A DNA stretch of 8,598 bases from JBFIHZ01 sp041601535. Lineage in GTDB: Bacteria; Pseudomonadota; Gammaproteobacteria; Xanthomonadales; SZUA-36. The DNA lies in the NCBI GenBank assembly GCA_041601535.1, contig JBFIHZ010000158.1:1-8598 (forward strand). The letters are read 5' to 3'. The position numbers were made by a program, and so were the translations under genes. Positions 6,404 through 8,598 of this stretch are shown one piece after another. Position 1 is the stretch's first letter. Each line of letters begins with the position of its first letter. The notes beneath the pieces were generated by a model that had not been told where the DNA came from, searched no databases, and saw nothing but the letters and a program-made list of their open reading frames with translations.

Positions 6404-7063
6404 TCAGCTTTTCATGGACTGGATAAACTCGTTGGCCTCGTTGATGGACTGGCGCATCGCGGCGACCAGGCGTTCGGTATCCCGTTCGATTCCGTCCAGC
6501 TCATTGCGCAAGGACCCGATGGCCCGGGCATTGAGGTTGTGTTTCAACACCAGCACCTGATCTTCAAATGCGTCCAGCACCGGCTTCATTGATTGTTCCG
6601 CCTTGCGCATGGCTTTCATCAACTGCCGGTAACGGCGCCTGGTATCGTTCAGCAGACGCTGACTGTCTGCGCGCAAACTGGCGCTGGAATAATCTTTCAG
6701 CTCGCTTTCCCATTCACTGAACAGATCTTCCGCCACGTTTTCCACCGCGTCCACGCGATCTTTCACCGCTGCTGCATCGGCCACGCTGCGTTCGTATTCG
6801 GCGTTCAGCCGGTCATAGACCTTTTCCAGTTTGCCGCCATCCACGTCAACCAGCGCGCGGAACTGGTCCAGCGCGGAAGCAAACTGCTCCGCCGCGTCAT
6901 CCTGTGAATCGCGCGCCTCTTCCACGCGGTCGACCAGAATATCCCGTTTTTCAATACCCAGGCTCTCCATGGTGGCGTAATAGGCGGTGGAACAGCCACC
7001 AAGCATCGTCAGCAGCAAAACCAGTGCCGGAACGGCGGTCAGCGGGTAGGTTCGGAACATCAT
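6404..7063 (-). CDS. DUF2959-family coiled-coil lipoprotein
   Basis: A 219-aa lipoprotein of uncharacterised role, resembling the DUF2959 family found widely in gammaproteobacteria. The N-terminus is a lipoprotein signal: a hydrophobic stretch at about 8-22 ending in the lipobox LGGC, with lipidated Cys24; Ser at +2 favours sorting to the outer membrane. The mature protein begins with the characteristic YYATMESLGIEKRDILVDRV (28-47), then is almost wholly helical with long coiled-coil stretches (about 45-120 and 125-215) rich in Glu, Arg, Ala and Asp. No catalytic residues are evident. Start choice is firm: GGAG (7071-7074 on the opposite strand) lies seven nucleotides ahead of the first of two adjacent ATG codons. 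The gene is separated by 199 nt from the hydrolase gene upstream, so it is probably transcribed from its own promoter. I recall the family mainly by this N-terminal signature; no function is inferred. Confidence 0.87.
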   Translation of the reverse strand: MMFRTYPLTAVPALVLLLTMLGGCSTAYYATMESLGIEKRDILVDRVEEARDSQDDAAEQFASALDQFRALVDVDGGKLEKVYDRLNAEYERSVADAAAVKDRVDAVENVAEDLFSEWESELKDYSSASLRADSQRLLNDTRRRYRQLMKAMRKAEQSMKPVLDAFEDQVLVLKHNLNARAIGSLRNELDGIERDTERLVAAMRQSINEANEFIQSMKS

Positions 7064-7070
7064 GCGGTAT

Positions 7071-7100
7071 CTCCGTTGCGTGGGCTGAAGGGGAAGTATA
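7071..7100 (-). promoter_or_regulatory. Candidate -10 box and ribosome site of the DUF2959 gene
   Basis: On the - strand TATACT (7095-7100) is well placed to start a transcript near 7088, about 25 nt before the ATG, and GGAG (7071-7074) is the ribosome site. The expected -35 position (about 7118-7123) is GC-rich and does not match TTGACA, so an activator or another -35 may be needed. Confidence 0.4.
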
Positions 7101-7117
7101 GGTCACGCCAGCCGCAC

Positions 7118-7131
7118 GGGGCGGCGGCCCC
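7118..7131. repeat. Small GC-rich hairpin upstream of the DUF2959 gene
   Basis: GGGGC (7118-7122) pairs with GCCCC (7127-7131) around a four-base loop. It lies where the -35 region of the candidate DUF2959 promoter would be. No T-tract follows. It may be a chance product of local GC richness. The rest of the 7064-7262 gap shows no gene or clear terminator. Confidence 0.3.
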
Positions 7132-7134
7132 AAT

Positions 7135-7147
7135 CCCGGTTTCAGGC
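7135..7147 (-). repeat. 13-bp sequence shared with the 5369-5381 region (copy 2)
   Basis: Read on the - strand this is the same 13-mer GCCTGAAACCGGG as at 5369-5381. It lies about 35 nt upstream of the candidate -10 box of the DUF2959 gene. It could be a regulator half-site or coincidence. Confidence 0.4.
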
Positions 7148-7262
7148 GTCAGTCATCTTGCGGCATACAAGCACCCGTTTATTCTGACAGCCAGATCAGC
7201 GGAAAGTGTCATTAATCAGCCACTTGCGGCCATGCTCGCCAGCGCGGCCAGGCGCTGTCCGT

Positions 7263-8597
7263 TTAGCGGGAGGACCTGAGCAGGGAAAACAGCGCTGGCG
7301 CAAAACCCAGGCTGCCAGACATGCCCGCATCACACACGGAAGCTGCCTGCAGGCCTCTATGCTGGGCACCGCTCAGTAACACCGCGCGGCGGTTCTGCGG
7401 CCGTGCCTTGACCAGCGGCTGAACACGTTGCATCGCCAGCGAACTGGGAGTGATGTCATCAAATTCGGCAAACAGCAACAGCAGGTCGCCGGGATAGTTA
7501 CGCCATACCGGAAGGGGATCGAAGTCGGTCTCCAGCGTTGTATACCAGTCAAAGGCGCCTAAATTTACCGCGGCCGAATCCGGCATCAACCATTCTTCCA
7601 GCGCAGGCTCGGCAGCCGCCAGCAGCGTCATCTCATCCAGCCGCGCCGCGCTGTCCGCATCGCCCGTGCTGACAAAATCCACAAATGCCTGCCTTTGCCG
7701 CAACACCCGTTCCCGGTCCGGCGGCGCCAGTCCGGCACAGCGCATTTGCACCTCACTGCTGTAGAGATACTGTTCTTCAAGCGTCAATGCCGCTCCCGCC
7801 GCGCTGATCAGGTAAACATGGGAGGCCTGCGCGCCCTGCTCTATGGCCCTGGCAATCACCCAGCCGGCCTGGCCGGAACCGGCCAGCCCAACGAAAGAGT
7901 CGTCAACGTCCTGCAGGCCGCGCAGATAGTCCAGCGCGGCACGGGCATCCGCGGCCAGGTCCGCGAAGGACGCCTGGCGCCAATTACCAGTGGAATGGCG
8001 CACCCCTCGCTTGTCGTAGCTCAGCACCGTTTGGCCCGAGCCAGCCAGGGCATCGGCCAGCACCGCGTTCAGTGAGGCATGGCCGTTGCGGTCCTGGGCA
8101 CCCGCACCGGGCACCAGCACGGTGGCCCGGCCGTTAGCTTCCACCGGCCGGTACATATCCGCCCCCAGGGTCCTGCCATCCGCCGATTCGAACACCACGG
8201 ATTCGCGCTGGTACCGATGTTCACGTTCGGCCAGCAATCGCTGCTGCGCGTGTTCCACGGCAAGTGCGCGGGCGGGTGCGTCGGCCGACGTACTGTCCAG
8301 GGTAAAGGTATACGTGTGGGTAGGCGTGGCCGAAGATACCGTCGCACCGCCAGTCCAGACCAGGCCGGACACGCGTTTCAGGCCTTGCCAGCGGTTGGTG
8401 CAACTGTTACGTGCGTACAGGCGCTTGGTGGAATGCGTGATAACCATCAGGCAGCCATCCTGCAGGCGGTAACGTCCGCTCAGGCGGCCATAAAAATGCG
8501 GGTCAAGGGTTTCCCGGCTGGCGTCAAACAGTGGCGGTCCCGGCAACTTCTCGAAATCAGCATTGCTGGCAGAGGTGCTGTAATCCGCGCGCAAGCG
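7263..8597 (-). CDS. Alpha/beta hydrolase with extra N-terminal domain; nucleophile Ser replaced; 5' end missing
   Basis: A hydrolase-fold protein of the serine aminopeptidase S33/dienelactone hydrolase-like group, open to the right edge, so its N-terminus is missing (the TTG at 8594 is unlikely to be the true start). Counting from that codon, residues 1-130 form an unrecognised, probably beta-rich domain with two Cys (48 and 65), resembling the N-terminal domains often found in secreted hydrolases. The hydrolase domain follows: VFESADGRTLGADMYRP, the oxyanion-side loop VPGAGAQDRNGH (161-172), YDKRGVRHSTGNW (193-205), the nucleophile elbow region GLAGSGQAGWV (236-246), an acid-side strand with LLFAEFDDITP (373-383), and SGAQHRGLQ with the likely catalytic His412. 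In relatives the elbow usually reads GxSQAGW; here it reads GSGQAGW, so Ser241 is Gly. The Asp and His positions remain. It may be a pseudoenzyme, or use Ser240 one residue earlier. Substrate unknown. It is not clearly in operon with the DUF2959 gene. Confidence 0.82.
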   Translation of the reverse strand, partial: RLRADYSTSASNADFEKLPGPPLFDASRETLDPHFYGRLSGRYRLQDGCLMVITHSTKRLYARNSCTNRWQGLKRVSGLVWTGGATVSSATPTHTYTFTLDSTSADAPARALAVEHAQQRLLAEREHRYQRESVVFESADGRTLGADMYRPVEANGRATVLVPGAGAQDRNGHASLNAVLADALAGSGQTVLSYDKRGVRHSTGNWRQASFADLAADARAALDYLRGLQDVDDSFVGLAGSGQAGWVIARAIEQGAQASHVYLISAAGAALTLEEQYLYSSEVQMRCAGLAPPDRERVLRQRQAFVDFVSTGDADSAARLDEMTLLAAAEPALEEWLMPDSAAVNLGAFDWYTTLETDFDPLPVWRNYPGDLLLLFAEFDDITPSSLAMQRVQPLVKARPQNRRAVLLSGAQHRGLQAASVCDAGMSGSLGFAPALFSLLRSSR

Positions 8598-8598
8598 G

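Noticed and set aside
6388..6412. Hairpin GCCGC / GCGGC plus TTTT between the convergent repeat-protein and DUF2959 genes as a terminator
   Set aside because: The stem has five pairs and the T-run lies six bases away, inside the DUF2959 coding end; too weak to call.
7200..7262. Terminator for the hydrolase gene
   Set aside because: Only a 5-bp AGCGC/GCGCT stem without a T-tract was found.

Overview
The window looks like part of a chromosome from a GC-rich, Gram-negative gammaproteobacterium. Support comes from a periplasmic adaptor of the HlyD type, a lipoprotein of the DUF2959 family, a secreted repeat protein ending in an IFSDGFE-type tail (a tail I associate from memory with Xanthomonadales-like and related gammaproteobacteria), and GC-rich codon use throughout. 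I cannot name the species. No tRNA, rRNA, CRISPR array, insertion sequence or phage gene was seen.

Left part (1-4973, + strand): four genes run in one direction and look like one operon. They are the 3' part of an HlyD-family membrane fusion protein, a cation diffusion facilitator (CDF)-like membrane protein, a periplasmic substrate-binding protein of the branched-chain amino acid receptor type, and a membrane-anchored HAMP-SpoIIE (PP2C) phosphatase. The last three are tightly coupled: a 4-nt ATGA overlap, then a 17-nt overlap. Converging on them, 15 nt after the phosphatase, is a single-domain STAS protein (anti-sigma-factor antagonist type) on the - strand (4989-5330). The natural reading is a periplasmic ligand sensor feeding a partner-switching pathway: the binding protein detects a ligand, the phosphatase responds through its periplasmic domain and HAMP linker, and the STAS protein is the dephosphorylated output. 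No permease, transport ATPase or anti-sigma kinase is present in the window.

Middle part (5331-6379): an intergenic region holding a strong interrupted hairpin and a candidate promoter, then a secreted protein made of about four 55-60-residue repeats.

Right part (6404-8598, - strand): a DUF2959 coiled-coil lipoprotein, and upstream of it a large alpha/beta hydrolase, cut by the window edge, in which the expected nucleophile serine is a glycine.

The points most worth a second look are the binding protein-phosphatase-STAS signalling set, the CDF-like protein that lacks the usual metal-binding residues, the hydrolase without its nucleophile, and the repeat protein.
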